From assembly GCA_021234535.1 (NCBI GenBank), contig CM037830.1, positions 13,385,116-13,449,115 on the forward strand: a stretch of 64,000 nucleotides of DNA. The letters are read 5' to 3'. This stretch comes from Stichopus chloronotus (lineage: Eukaryota; Echinodermata; Holothuroidea; Aspidochirotida; Stichopodidae). Positions 25,184 through 36,500 of the stretch are shown here, in pieces. The notes beneath the pieces were generated by a model. The model saw only the letters and a program-made list of their open reading frames with translations, was not told the DNA's origin and did not search any database. A program made the translations under genes and the position numbers. Numbering within the stretch: position 1 is the first letter of the stretch; every line of letters starts with the position of its first letter.

Positions 25184-25492
25184 ATGGGACAACTGCGGTT
25201 TCTCAGTCTCATTTATAATATATTCTTTTTCGCTTCCATCGGAATTTTGCCCATTTACTCCCGTCCATTGTCATTACTGGTGGAAACTACTTACGGGTAT
25301 GTTCGCGGAGTACGTGAGATAACACACGATGCATTCCTCGGTATACCGTTCGCCCGACCCCCGGTGGGGGACTTGAGATGGCGAGATCCTCAACCGCCAG
25401 AAGAATGGACCCCTGATATATTGGAGGCTGATTCACAACCCCCCGGCTGTATACAAACTTGTGTGGATCAACCGTTCGCTTGCCCACCCACT
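25184..25492 (+). CDS. Carboxylesterase/cholinesterase-family protein, exon 1 (signal peptide and N-terminus)
   Basis: Exon 1 of a four-exon gene (25184-25492, 28300-28489, 29458-29597, 30702-31715; 550 aa in total, the usual length for the type B carboxylesterase family). The product is predicted to be a secreted or ER alpha/beta hydrolase acting on carboxylic esters. The start ATG at 25184 (context aaaATGG) opens a signal peptide with a hydrophobic core of LIYNIFFFASIGIL. It is followed by the family N-terminal strand GYVRGVRE and FLGIPFARPPVGDLRW, a highly typical motif. Cysteines near the end (PGCIQTC) fit the first disulphide. The exon ends in frame at a GTGAGT donor. The frame is open upstream to 25067 without an ATG. 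Confidence 0.88.
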
Positions 25493-28299
25493 GTGAGTAT
25501 CAGGAACTTCAAAGGTTTCAGCGTGAAAAAAAAAAATGTCATGTGTTGTTTGCAACATTTATCCTCATGCCCGAAATTTGGACTTGCTCGTAGGAAGAGT
25601 GCAATGTGTCTTAATTAAGCTGGTAAAACTCGAACTAAGGCAGTTTTGACACAACATTTGGAATTCCCGTGGAATTTTCAGAGGGTACCTTCATACATTT
25701 TTTTTTAAATTTATATTTATACGCACATCCCCTACAGGACTAGATCTTTCACTACAGATTAATTTTATTAAATTATATGGTGCACATAGGCCTATGTCTC
25801 ACAATGTAGCAGGTGGCTATACATCCAGGTTTTGAATAACCATCCTGCATTTATTGTACTGTACTTACATTGAAATATCAAAAATTGTAGGTTTGGTTTG
25901 TTCCTTTTGTGATCCATCTAAATTTACTTGATAACTCTCTACAGGCGGGGGTTTATTGACATAATTGTTGTTGCTAGTATTATCTTTAAGGCGGGTATTT
26001 ACGTTTTATAATTTAAGGGGGCACCACCACTGGGTTGGCACGCAGCGTTCCAAGAACACATTTACCCAAAAGCCTCCCAGATTGCAGGAAATGACACTTC
26101 TCGGGTCTCGTTAAGAACATACAGGACATTCTTTACTTTGAGATCTTTTGTTTCAAAGTCTTACTCTTCCCAAAATAAAGGTGAATGATAGTCGTGTACT
26201 GGTAACTCATTCGTCCATGTTTTGTTGGGTCAGCCCAATTTTTGGGTGAACTCCCCGTATAATCGCCCCTGACCCTCAGACCAACACCCTAGATGAGAAG
26301 TAATACTCCTTATTAAACTTCAATGAAGCCTCTTCGCAGGGAAGGAAACTGCAGGACGTGGGGAAAGACTATACGTTAAACTTATACTGAGTATGAATTA
26401 GGATAATATACAGTATAGAAATACATCATGGCGACGTACAGGTTACCTTAATTAAACAAAACATTTTACAGGTTTAAGTTTAAATTTTTTTACTTTTTTC
26501 TATTCAATGTTGAGCCTCTCGTCGTGGCTCAACATTATAAGGAAGCCCCAAACTTTAAATGTTTGAGTATGCTGCGGAATATTTTGGTGGATATTCTTAC
26601 ATCATCTCCTGGCGTTAACTCACATGGGAGGTATGTAATGTTATGGCTCATTTAGAGAAAGACAACGGCACATGAGTAAAGTATACCTGATTTTTCGACC
26701 GATAAACCTGGTTTTTCGACCGATAAACTCTGTTTTTTGACCGATAAACTTGGTTTTGATTATCGGTCGAAAACCCAAGATTATCGGTCGAAAAACCAAG
26801 TTTATCGATTATTTCGAAAAACCTGGTTTTTCGATAACCATGGTGATTTGCCAGTACTACTTTTTGCGACCAAGACATGCTAGATGGCTGATAAATTGAT
26901 GGACTATGTAACAACATGCATGCAGCTCAGAACGTCCAGTACATAGGCCTATCATATAAGCGAAATGTCCCCAAAACCAAGATTTTCGACAAACTTGTGA
27001 TTTTTAAATTATCTGTCTTATCAACCACTTGGTTTTTCTAATTATTGGACATTTCGCTTGCCATAAACGTAGCTAACGTTAAGGCGCGGCAATTTTTTTT
27101 CTCTTTTTTTGCGGATGAACACTATCCAGACAGTTTGTGACACATAAGGTGCTGAGTATGCTTGTGCCGGTTGCTTGTCAATGTTATGTGCCTACATGAA
27201 TACTATATGACACGTGATGATTTGGGTCGCTCGTAGTTAGTAACTATAAAACCCTGCTCGCGTTCACACTTCTCTTCAGTAGTACAGTCACGTACAGTAC
27301 TACTGTACTACTAGCCATACTGTCTTGACTCTTGTTGCTGAAACAGTGTTGATAACCAAAAACAAGAATATTACTTTGGCCAACGTGAATTCTATTTTTG
27401 TTTCTTCAACTTGATGATGTCCTCTTCAGCAGTTACGGACGTATGCTATGCAATATGATAGGCCTATGTACTGGACGTACTGAGCTGCATGCATGTTGTT
27501 ACATAGCCCATCAATTTAGCCGCCATCTAGCATGTCGTGGTCGCAGAAAGTAGTATCGGCAAATCACCATGGTTATCGAAAAACCAAGTTTTTCGAAATA
27601 ATCGATAATCTTGGTTTTTCGACCGATAATCTTGGATTTTCTAATCATTGGACATTCTGTTTCGAAAAACCAAGTTTATCTCTCGATATACCAGATAAAT
27701 CGAAAAACTTGGATTTTCGACTGAAAATGTAAGTTTTTCGACCGATATACCAAGATTTGGAGATAATCTTGGTTTTTCGATTGAAAAACCTGGTTTTTCT
27801 AATTATTGGACATTTCGCTTGCCATAACCGTAACTTAGAACATATGGTAATCTCAGCCAATCATTATTCTCAGACATGCTTCATCGTTGACAAAAGCAAC
27901 TGCTGTTGTTGAAATGACTGCAAATTTACGGAGAATCTCATGTTTCTGCGAGAGTGCACATACAGACGGACAAGCATAGATCGAGCTATAGTTCAATGTA
28001 GTTGATGTAAAGTGAAAAATGCGTTAGGCCTATCTTAGAAAAGTATTTAGGGTAAAGCGTGCTTACTTAGATGAAAGATAAACATCCACTTTTTAAGGTA
28101 GCAGTAACTAGGTGACAGGGAATAATTTGAATGTTTTTTTTTTCTTTCTTCAAAGGTAACCACAGTAACCTACAAAATGTCTTTTTTACAAAATGACAAG
28201 ACCCAAAGTAACCAATAAATGAAAGAAACTAAATCAAATGCCTCCCTTAACAAAATGTATCATTTATTTCAACATGATATCGTTTTAATGTTGCCACAG
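25493..28299 (+). other. Esterase intron 1, containing a palindromic element
   Basis: Phase-0 intron from GTGAGT to a CCACAG acceptor. It holds a diverged repeat I fragment (26026-26130), the palindromic element (26680-27827) and four TAGGCCTA octamers. No exon was found inside it, and the flanking exons join without loss of expected family sequence. Confidence 0.7.
26680..27827. mobile_element. Palindromic element with CGAAAAACCAAG / CGGTCGATAAAC-type repeats
   Basis: Arm 26757-26955 is repeated in reverse complement at 27455-27640 with few mismatches, around a ~500-bp spacer. The outer parts are arrays of short words such as GGTTTTTCGACCGATAA in both orientations. AAGCGAAATGTCC at 26958-26970 recurs inverted at 27047-27059 and 27808-27820 (GGACATTTCGCTT). 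This marks a ~100-bp inner palindromic unit and probably the outer right end. No transposase was seen. It is most likely a foldback or MITE-type composite. Confidence 0.7.
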
Positions 28300-28489
28300 A
28301 CTAGCGAAGATTGCCTATACCTGAATATATACCGACCATCTACCACAGAATCAAAGGAACTGTTGCCCGTGTTCGTCTATTTGCATGGCGGGAACTTCGA
28401 CTGGGGTGCTTGCAGTGCTCTCATCTACGACGGCAGGATGTTGGCTTCGGCTTCGGACGCTCTTGTGGTCTGTATCAATTACCGCTTAG
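28300..28489 (+). CDS. Carboxylesterase-family protein, exon 2 (oxyanion-hole region)
   Basis: Opens with TSEDCLYLNIYRP, the diagnostic SEDCLYLN motif of the family (Cys at residue 108 for the first disulphide). It then has VFVYLHGGNF, whose HGG (residues 132-134) forms the oxyanion hole, and ends in VCINYRLG. The acceptor is TTGCCACAG and the donor GTGAGA. The exon ends in phase 1, matching exon 3. Confidence 0.9.
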
Positions 28490-29457
28490 GTGAGAGAACA
28501 CACACATCTCATGTTATCATGGTTCATTGACGTGCATAAAGCGAAAGTTTGACTGAAAGACACTGATGGAAACGGAGGGATGGGGGAGAACCAAGGAGGA
28601 TCAAGACTCTATCCATAGGGGGATCCTTGTTTCCGAAATTCTTGATAAACGTGATTTTTTATCGAGTATCTCACTTAAAAGGACGATAAACTCGGTTCAC
28701 CATGTCCTCTGGTTTTTGCCCAGGTTGTTGCAAAACCAGAGGATATTTGTTCAAGGGCGAATTCTACAAAACGTTAGTTCTACATTAGCGTTACGTGATT
28801 GGGAATGTTTTGTTTGGACGGGTCAGATTGGTAGTATGGTGAAATGCCGAGAGGTCTAAAGGGAGGGGAAAGAAAACGGTAAGATTGTGCAGTTTATTTC
28901 CTTCTGTAAACATTAGTTTGTTTCACGACATTAGTGACAAGTTCGGATGAAGTTAGATCTAATATTTTGCTACTGTCTGTGTAACTTTGACGTTCCTGTC
29001 TTCACATGAGATACACTCACTTAATTCGCTCATTTGTTTTTGCTACTATTACGTTTCGAAAATGCAATGGTCTCAAAAATAAATGTGCAAAATTTGTCTT
29101 CGTGAGATTACCTAGGTAGTACAAATTCGCACGTTTGTTTTTGCGATTATTTTGCCTTCAGAAACTCAACAGTCGGCAAAATTAACGTGCGAATTTATCT
29201 TCTTGAGATAGTGGCTTAATGCTTACATATGAAAGCCGAGACATGACAGTTACACGCTATCGAATACCCCGTATGTACTGGTCCAAAGGACAATGGATAA
29301 CGTACGTGTACTTGTTTTACTTCCGTACTCCCTTCATGGCATGGCCAAATGATCACCCCAGTACTTTTAGATTGACGTCACACTGATATTCTTTTTCACA
29401 TTTTACGTTAATACCTGTAGACAAGATACTATTGTTTCTAATACTCTGTTTCCAAAG
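28490..29457 (+). other. Esterase intron 2
   Basis: GTGAGA donor to CCAAAG acceptor, phase 1. No coding or repeat structure was recognised beyond a pair of similar 'cgtgagatta / cttgagatag' segments near 29100-29210. Confidence 0.6.
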
Positions 29458-29597
29458 GAGCTTTAGGCTTTCTGTACCTTGGAGAGGATAAAACCACGGG
29501 GGAGCAGCTCAAAGGTAACTACGGGTTGCAAGACCAACTAGCGGGACTGAAATTTTTGAAAGATAACGTAGAACGTTTTGGCGGTGATCCGAATAAG
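29458..29597 (+). CDS. Carboxylesterase-family protein, exon 3
   Basis: Begins GALGFLYLG and continues with [19 protein letters not shown] and FGGDPNK. These are the conserved N-x-G-L-x-D-Q and F-G-G-D-P blocks just ahead of the catalytic serine. Phase 1 in, phase 0 out; donor GTAAAT. Confidence 0.9.
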
Positions 29598-30701
29598 GTA
29601 AATTCATCACATATTCACATGGCTTGAATGGTTTCTGACAGGTGGTAAAATGTATAGCCGAGTGTATTGGTCCTATGAAAAGCGAAAGTGTCGTTTACAT
29701 GCGGGGTCATGGCCGTCTCCACAGCACTAACGAAAACATGTGCTTTCCTTTGCTGAAAGCTCATTCAGAGTTGACGGTATCTCTTCAAGCGCAACTGCTT
29801 TTTTTTTTTTTTCATGTCAGACTTTTAATCCAGTTTTTAAGGAAACCATGGCATATGCAATTTTTCAGCAATTTTCAGTTATGACATCAAACTATTTAAA
29901 GAAACTGGAGAATGTTTCCATTTCTTTTTACAGTGGTTTATTTTTGGAGTGTGGATATAATCCATGCAAAGTTAGTTTAATCTCTGTATCTTCTTATTTA
30001 TATGCGGTAATTTTCTCGCTGGGAGGAAGGGGTTACTTTGATTATGGATTAACATATGACAAGCCAAAACCGTACAGTTTAAGTGGAAAGTCGTAAATTA
30101 AGCAACAAACATACAAGGCTGCTTTCATAGAAAGTTGCCACAAATGCATAATTAATCCTTGAAGTGATTGCCTATTTCAAGAGCTTTTCATCGTAAACCT
30201 ACAATTCATTTATCTTCTACTGATTATTCGTTAATTAGGTCTTTGGTTATTACGTGGTGATTGCGTTATATTATCTTGACAGTATAAATATGTCAACAAC
30301 TAATTTGACAGATCAGAAGTGATATATAGTCATTCGAAATGTCATAGTAACATGCACGATAACGGTCAAATCATGCCGTCAGTAAATTTTGGCTTTGCTT
30401 TTTGTTTTTTTTTTGTTTTTTTTTTTTGCAAAATGAGATCTACGTTGCCAAACGCACCCGTACATTGTAAAATAAGAGGCAAGTCTAGACTATTTTATGA
30501 TGCCTTACACGTCATCAACGTGCGAATATTTCTGTAGACTAATTACTTTAAAGAGCGGAAATAAGGGAATTGATTGTTCTGGCAGTCATGCTGTTTTAAA
30601 GTGAACAATTGTGCAGGAATGAAAAAAAGAAGTATATCGATATTTACAAAACATGTCTATAAATTGTGCGACGGTCGACTTTTCTCTTACTTCTTGCTCA
30701 G
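29598..30701 (+). other. Esterase intron 3
   Basis: GTAAAT donor to TTGCTCAG acceptor, phase 0. T-rich runs lie at 29801-29812 and 30401-30427. A 118-codon frame crossing the intron has no family features. Confidence 0.6.
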
Positions 30702-31715
30702 ATCACACTTGCCGGTCAAAGCGCTGGCGCCCAATCCGTTGCGGTACATATGACGTCACCGACAGCCAGAGATCTCTTTCACCAGGCAATTATGTTCAGC
30801 GAGCCGTTTGCGTTACCGCTCAAAACCCAACAGGATGCGTTCAAGCTTGGCAAACATTTCACCGCCATTCTGTCCTGCCAAAACGACACATTGACCTGCC
30901 TGCGGGCCAAAACGGCCGACGAGATTAAGGCCGCCTCCAAAGCCAGTGAGAGCTTTGAGGTCAATCCCATGAAATTTTTCCAACAATTTGAACCTTGGGG
31001 TCCCGTGGTCGATGTACAACCGATAGGGCTGTTTGAAAATGGACTCTACCATCACGACAAACCGATAATAATGGGCAGCGTAGCGGAAGAAGGTAGGATA
31101 TTCGTCTTCGGTTTGATCGAAGATCCAGTTCCAAATTTCCTTTACGTGATATTCTTATCCCTCATAGTCCCTGAACACTCTGACGAGATAGTAAAGCATT
31201 ATCCGGCTGATCCAAACACGGAGGATCAAAGGGAAGTCGTCAGCCAATTGGCGTCCGACTACGTGTTCACGTGTCCAACCTATCACGCAGCCAAGGTCAT
31301 GGAACTTCGAGAAAATGAGGATCGGGTGTACCATTACATCCTAGACCAAGCGTTCTCTACCCAGGATGCTTGGGGGGACCATATCGAATGCTACGGACAC
31401 GTTTGCCATGGGGGAGATCTCCCTTACATATTCGGCACTGCGACGCTGGCCGGTTATTCGTACACGGAGGAAGAGAGGGCGCTGCTGGATAGCGAGATGA
31501 AATACATCGCTAACTTTCTTCACACTGGTAATCCAAACGAAGGGCGGTTCGGAGGTTTGTCACCCCATTGGCCCTCCGTGGGAGAGGAAGCAAGTTGGTC
31601 CACTCTCTTCTTGTCAGGAGATAAAGGAATAAGTGTGTTGCAAAATCAAAAAGAAGATATTTGCTCATTTTGGGATGACATTGGATATTACGGAGTTCCA
31701 AAGATAAACAAGTGA
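30702..31715 (+). CDS. Carboxylesterase-family protein, exon 4 (catalytic half, stop)
   Basis: A single large last exon of 337 codons plus TGA. It starts ITLAGQSAGA, the nucleophile elbow G-x-S-x-G with Ser220. The acid is probably Glu343 in MGSVAEEGRIF, and the base His449 in CHGGDLPYIFG. All three triad residues are present, so an active hydrolase is predicted. Family residues FTCP and LHTGNPN also occur. Without the aromatic gorge signatures of true acetylcholinesterases, a generalist or lineage-specific esterase is the safer reading. Confidence 0.9.
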   Translation: MTLAGQSAGAQSVAVHMTSPTARDLFHQAIMFSEPFALPLKTQQDAFKLGKHFTAILSCQNDTLTCLRAKTADEIKAASKASESFEVNPMKFFQQFEPWGPVVDVQPIGLFENGLYHHDKPIIMGSVAEEGRIFVFGLIEDPVPNFLYVIFLSLIVPEHSDEIVKHYPADPNTEDQREVVSQLASDYVFTCPTYHAAKVMELRENEDRVYHYILDQAFSTQDAWGDHIECYGHVCHGGDLPYIFGTATLAGYSYTEEERALLDSEMKYIANFLHTGNPNEGRFGGLSPHWPSVGEEASWSTLFLSGDKGISVLQNQKEDICSFWDDIGYYGVPKINK

Positions 31716-33790
31716 ACACTAAATTTCAGTGTCAGCGTTCAAGAAGAAAATTCGCTAGAATTTGATAAAGAAAAGCTGTTACAATCGGGAAAAGGAATCT
31801 TGTTCTTGACCACTCTTTGGGAACAAACAATAAGTAGTAGAAACTAGTGCATGCTCTTGGTCCAAGTTGGACACCAGTTAACTCCTGTAATCCACAGTCG
31901 GTCCCTTACGAGGGTAACCCTAATATATAAATTCCATTAGGCTACGAGTCCTTAAGTGAATTCATGATACCACATTTTGCTTCTTACGTTAACATAACAC
32001 CATGTATCTTATTGAGGAGCATACCAATTAGTGTTTTTAGGATTTTGATGTTGTTGTCACACCTATAATTTAGGTTAGTGAGAATTTGGATCCTTGTAGC
32101 AACTTCAGAACGGGGTTCTGAGACGGTTATTAGGGTACTCGGATACCCGAAAGAATAGCAGAAACACCATCGTTCCCCATTTCAACTTTATAGATCAGCT
32201 GCCGTCAGCATGGCATGTTTTTTTTTTACCGGTACTTCACAACTTACGCGCTGACAGAATTGGCAGACTGTGATTTAAATATTTTCTGTAAAGCAGAGGT
32301 TAGCTGTTTTGAATGATGCCAAACGTTTTTTAACCAAGCTTTTCTTATGAAAGAAAGTAAATAGGCCTACTGGCGAGAACTTCTCCAGAATTGTGTAGTT
32401 GCTACTGTGCTCACAAAAAGGTAGGACTTGGCTATGCTTTTGCAGAACTCAACTTAAGTTTAGGCGTCTGTTCACTACCGGCAGCGTGAAACTGAAATGC
32501 AGCTACATCATGCTCATTACGTAATTCTCCATCTAAATTTACTTACTAGTAATGATAAACAGAAACTTTCCTCTTTGAGAGCTTTCACAGTGGTCCCAAA
32601 GTCTCCCAATATCTCGGATAAAAGTGACTTGACTGAAAAATGGAAAAAATTACGGTGCGCGAAATTTGTTCAGTTGCACCAGTGATCTATATTATTTTAT
32701 GTCATTCTCGGGAAAATTTATAGTTTCTTTTACCATATTTTGTGGTTTTTGGTTACACTTTTCTTTATAGTTCTAATGTATACTCCAAAGACCCATTTTT
32801 AACAATCTTCTGCATTTTGTCCCCTTCTCACAATCATTCCGATTTCCTTCATCAGACATTACAGTACCTTCAAGTCCATAGTATCGTTTACCATTTGCAA
32901 TTGTGAAAAAGTCCCGATCAACCTCTCTCAAACAAAATGTCCACAATTAAATTGTGAGTAGCAGCTTTTTTTTTTTGGAAAGAAAGCAAATTTGTATCTT
33001 TTCCAATTATTCAAATCAGGGAAGTTAATGAAAATTTTTATTAATGGCTGTGTCTTTCATGTGTTGGTTTTGAAATTGAAATTGTACATTGTGATTTCCT
33101 TATTTATTAATATCACACTGGTTGATAAAAACGGTAATACATCCCAGGAATAGCACGCATTATGTCTTCCTTTTTATGCACGGTCTGTGACGATATACAA
33201 TACTTAGCCTATACATATACATAAATACAGTGAAAAAGTGTTAAAATAAAAGTTTTTTGGTTTAAAGTCAAATATCTCAGGGTCGGACTATTAAGTGGCG
33301 AGTCAGTAGAGTTAGAAACCTGTCCTCTATCATCTACAAAAAATCTTCCTTGTGTGTCGTGTGAGAACAAATCACTGATGCTTTGCTATATCATGTTGGT
33401 CCATTTTCAGAACGGTTCAAACTCGATCGGATACCCCAAGGAAATTGTTCCGATATCTTAACCGTCTTGCGCAGTAAACACGTCATTGCAGTAGGGCCTT
33501 AATTTTGACTGACCTATGGCCTTAATTTTGACTGACCGTGACTGCATGCTAATCTGTTTCCCGCCACCTCACGAAACCGTCGACTGGTGTATCGGTCTTC
33601 AATATTTCATACATCTGGAAATCACAAAATACCGTCTTTCGAGGTGGCATGTACCAGACATTGGAAATTTACAGCGAAATTGAACACCCTGGTCTCTTTC
33701 TGCGCTTTGTATCTCTATTGTATACACACGTATTATACAGGGCATTACGGCTCTGCATGTAGTCTGCGCATTACGATGCTTAAAGGGAAA
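31716..33790. other. Intergenic stretch downstream of the esterase
   Basis: No gene was recognised. The 3' UTR is presumably here but no AATAAA could be tied to it. The last TAGGCCTA of the window lies at 32362-32369. Confidence 0.45.
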
Positions 33791-33791
33791 T

Positions 33792-34121
33792 AGGGCGTTT
33801 AGAATACACCAACATGACATTCAAAAGAAATAGCTTTAGTCATTGTTAAACCATCCAGTCTTATCAATAAACACCTGCCAAAGCTTCATCTACTCAAAAC
33901 ATTATGTATGTGATGAGTAACGGAAGATGCATCATTTGAATTTTAAAAAGTTTGGGTGAACAAATTAGTGTTGAGCAACAAATTACTGAGTTTCTACCTG
34001 TGAGGAACTTATTTCTTGAAAAGAAGGCTACTAGTTCTTCCTTATTTTGAATAATCTATCTTTCTGCATCCACAAACATTGGTTTTAGTAATATGGATGT
34101 TTTCTGTAAAACAAACGCCCT
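33792..34121. repeat. Repeat D copy 1 (MITE-like, AGGGCGTTT ends)
   Basis: AGGGCGTTT at 33792-33800 and AAACGCCCT at 34113-34121 are exact inverted ends. The ~330-bp body is collinear with 41051-41368, sharing 'caccaacatg', 'aagcttcatct', 'catcatttgaa', 'gagcaacaaat' and 'tctgtaaaaca'. Confidence 0.7.
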
Positions 34122-36500
34122 GTCATTTTTTTTTATACTGTACCCTCGTGCATTCTTATGAAGTGACGGACCGCAGGATTAGTATGAGGCGTGCGTCTCT
34201 GCCATAAACAGTAACTTTGTGGGGGCGAAGAGATTCGGGAGGGGGAAGGGGTAAGGGTGTGTGTGTGGGGGGGGGGGTAAAGATACTTGTTACCAGATAC
34301 ACGCATTTCATTAGTGGCGAGTGGGATCTGGAAATAGAGAGGCTTTAGTCTTTTTATTGCAAGGATTAAAGTTTAAAGATGTTTCTGTCGACCTTAAGGC
34401 TCTCCTCGGCTATTTTTCTCTATAATACCCTGCGTTTCTCTGTTCTTCTCCTTTCTGAAATCACTATTTCCACTTAGTCCTTTATTTCTTATTCGATGGC
34501 TCTGTCGTTGTCATAGCAAAGTTGCTTGAGCGGTCCTTTCATATAGTTTCTAAAGCGTTGTGATGATGAGCCTGTTAAAAATAATTGCAGCCGGAGTGAG
34601 AGAGAGATTTACATACTGAAGTATACCATTAAAATGAAAAGTTAAGGCTAAATCACTTGTTTGGATTAATATAAAACCCAACAACTTAGCAATTAAAAGC
34701 GTTTGCGTGTCTCTTTAATACCTAATAAACGTTTGCCCTCACATTCTTTGTGAAAGCCTATCACATGTGACGTCACGCGACAGCATGTGGCTGTTGGTAT
34801 ACAAGAAGGTGACAGTGAGTGACACATAATGTACGTGGGTCAACCTATATGACGATATAGCCTCCTAAATCCCCACCCCTACCCCCCCCCCCCAAAAAAA
34901 AGTAAATAAAATGTGCGGTGAGTTAAAGTGGTTGAAAAGGTAGCAAGAAGTCATCAGTTTCACATCTTGCGTAGCGAACAATGAAAAGTAGAAACAAAAA
35001 ACAAAATAACGTCGCACTTTAGATTCAAGAGAGCTAAATGCACATTCAATGTATGGAGACGCATACACCGCTTTTTCTCCCCCAGTGAACAACACCCGAA
35101 TATTTACTTTATGAGTAAATATTTACTTTATGAGTAAATTTATGAGTAACTTACAGGCTACTAACTGACGGTGTCTCTGGTATGGAGGTGATGATCATTC
35201 TCTCCTGCATGAAGAGTGTCCACTGTTGTGGCATTCATGCTGCCTTCATCCAAATTAGTATTGATACATCAAAGAGGAAGGCTGTCTTACAATACTATAA
35301 GCCTACTGTTTTTTCTCTGCAGTAAAAACCATATCTACTTGCGAATCTACCTTAAAAGTCACATGCATGAAACAATAAATAAATAAATGAATAAATAAGT
35401 AATAAATAAATAAATAAGCTAGCAATGGTGCTATGCATTATCATATTCGACGGTTTGGTGCATAATTAGTTAAACGTCGGCTTATGTAATTGTTATGTGA
35501 TTTTATAATCGTATGTTTCATGTTTTGGCTAATTTGATCAGCTTCATTGAATACGCATATGAATTTCATCTGATATACATGTATTCACACATGGCATATG
35601 GGCCCCTCGGCCTCTACTTGGGTTGCACGACCAAATCTTCTATTAAATAATGACATTTGCCAGAATTTCCTCTGAAGTCTATAAATTCGAGCAAAACGAG
35701 GAGAGCGAAATGGATGGATCATTTTAGATGAATCTAAGATAAGCTTTATTGTCATATAATTATGATATCATCACACTACAGACAAATGTCTGTCCGGTGA
35801 GATGTCAATGTTGACATAAACAGGCGCGGATCCAGGGAAGCAGCCAGGTTTTTTTTTCTGTGTGCGGGAAAAAATTGACTCATCGTCCCTACTCTTGACC
35901 GGAGTCCCGGAGAAGGGGTCTAAGGTGAGCTTAAGCCAGGATGTTAAATCAAGGAGTTCACAGATAAGCACCATGGGGAAGGGATAAGGGGATGGTGCCC
36001 CTTCCCTTTTCGAAAACGGATCGCGTTTGAGCCCCGTAGTTGCCCAATCATGGTGGCAAAATTAACTTTTTTGACATCTGCACCCATTGAACCTAAAATA
36101 CAGGTTACGCGTCGAAAAGAGAACAAAAATACGGGAGAGGACTGACTGCCAGCAGGACTATCAAAGCGGAGCGCCACCATCATTGGTGCGGAGCGCAAAA
36201 GAAAATGTTGGGCTTTTCGAACCTTCCAGGTGGCCGGAAACGGCGCTTCCCATGTGTTCCAAGCTGCATATACCCAGCCTTGAAATAGGGATCTCGTGTC
36301 TGCAAGTTTGTCAATTATTTAGATAAAAACCAATGTTTGAAAAATGGTAATATACATCAGATGGGTTGAGATGATACAAGAATCATAATGAATCATGCAT
36401 CATGTTTCATTCATTCTTGGGACAGTTTGCAAATATTGTGGGGAGGAAAGGGGTTGAGGCGGGGGGGGGGGGGGCTCCAGAAAGTGGTAGCCACTGGTCC
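34122..36500. other. Intergenic stretch with simple repeats
   Basis: No gene was recognised. G11 at 34267-34277, C12 at 34882-34893 and G14 at 36461-36474. A ~19-bp tandem based on TTTACTTTATGAGTAAATA lies at 35100-35148, and (AAAT)n at 35375-35418. Confidence 0.5.
36163..36196 (+). repeat. Dispersed repeat I copy 2
   Basis: AAAGCGGAGCGCCACCATCA, then TTGGTGCG and GAGCGC; the first 28 bp nearly match 15077-15105. Only the 5' part is kept here. Confidence 0.55.

Noticed and set aside
29740..30096. 118-codon frame inside esterase intron 3
   Set aside because: The flanking exons join directly with the expected family sequence; the frame adds nothing recognisable.
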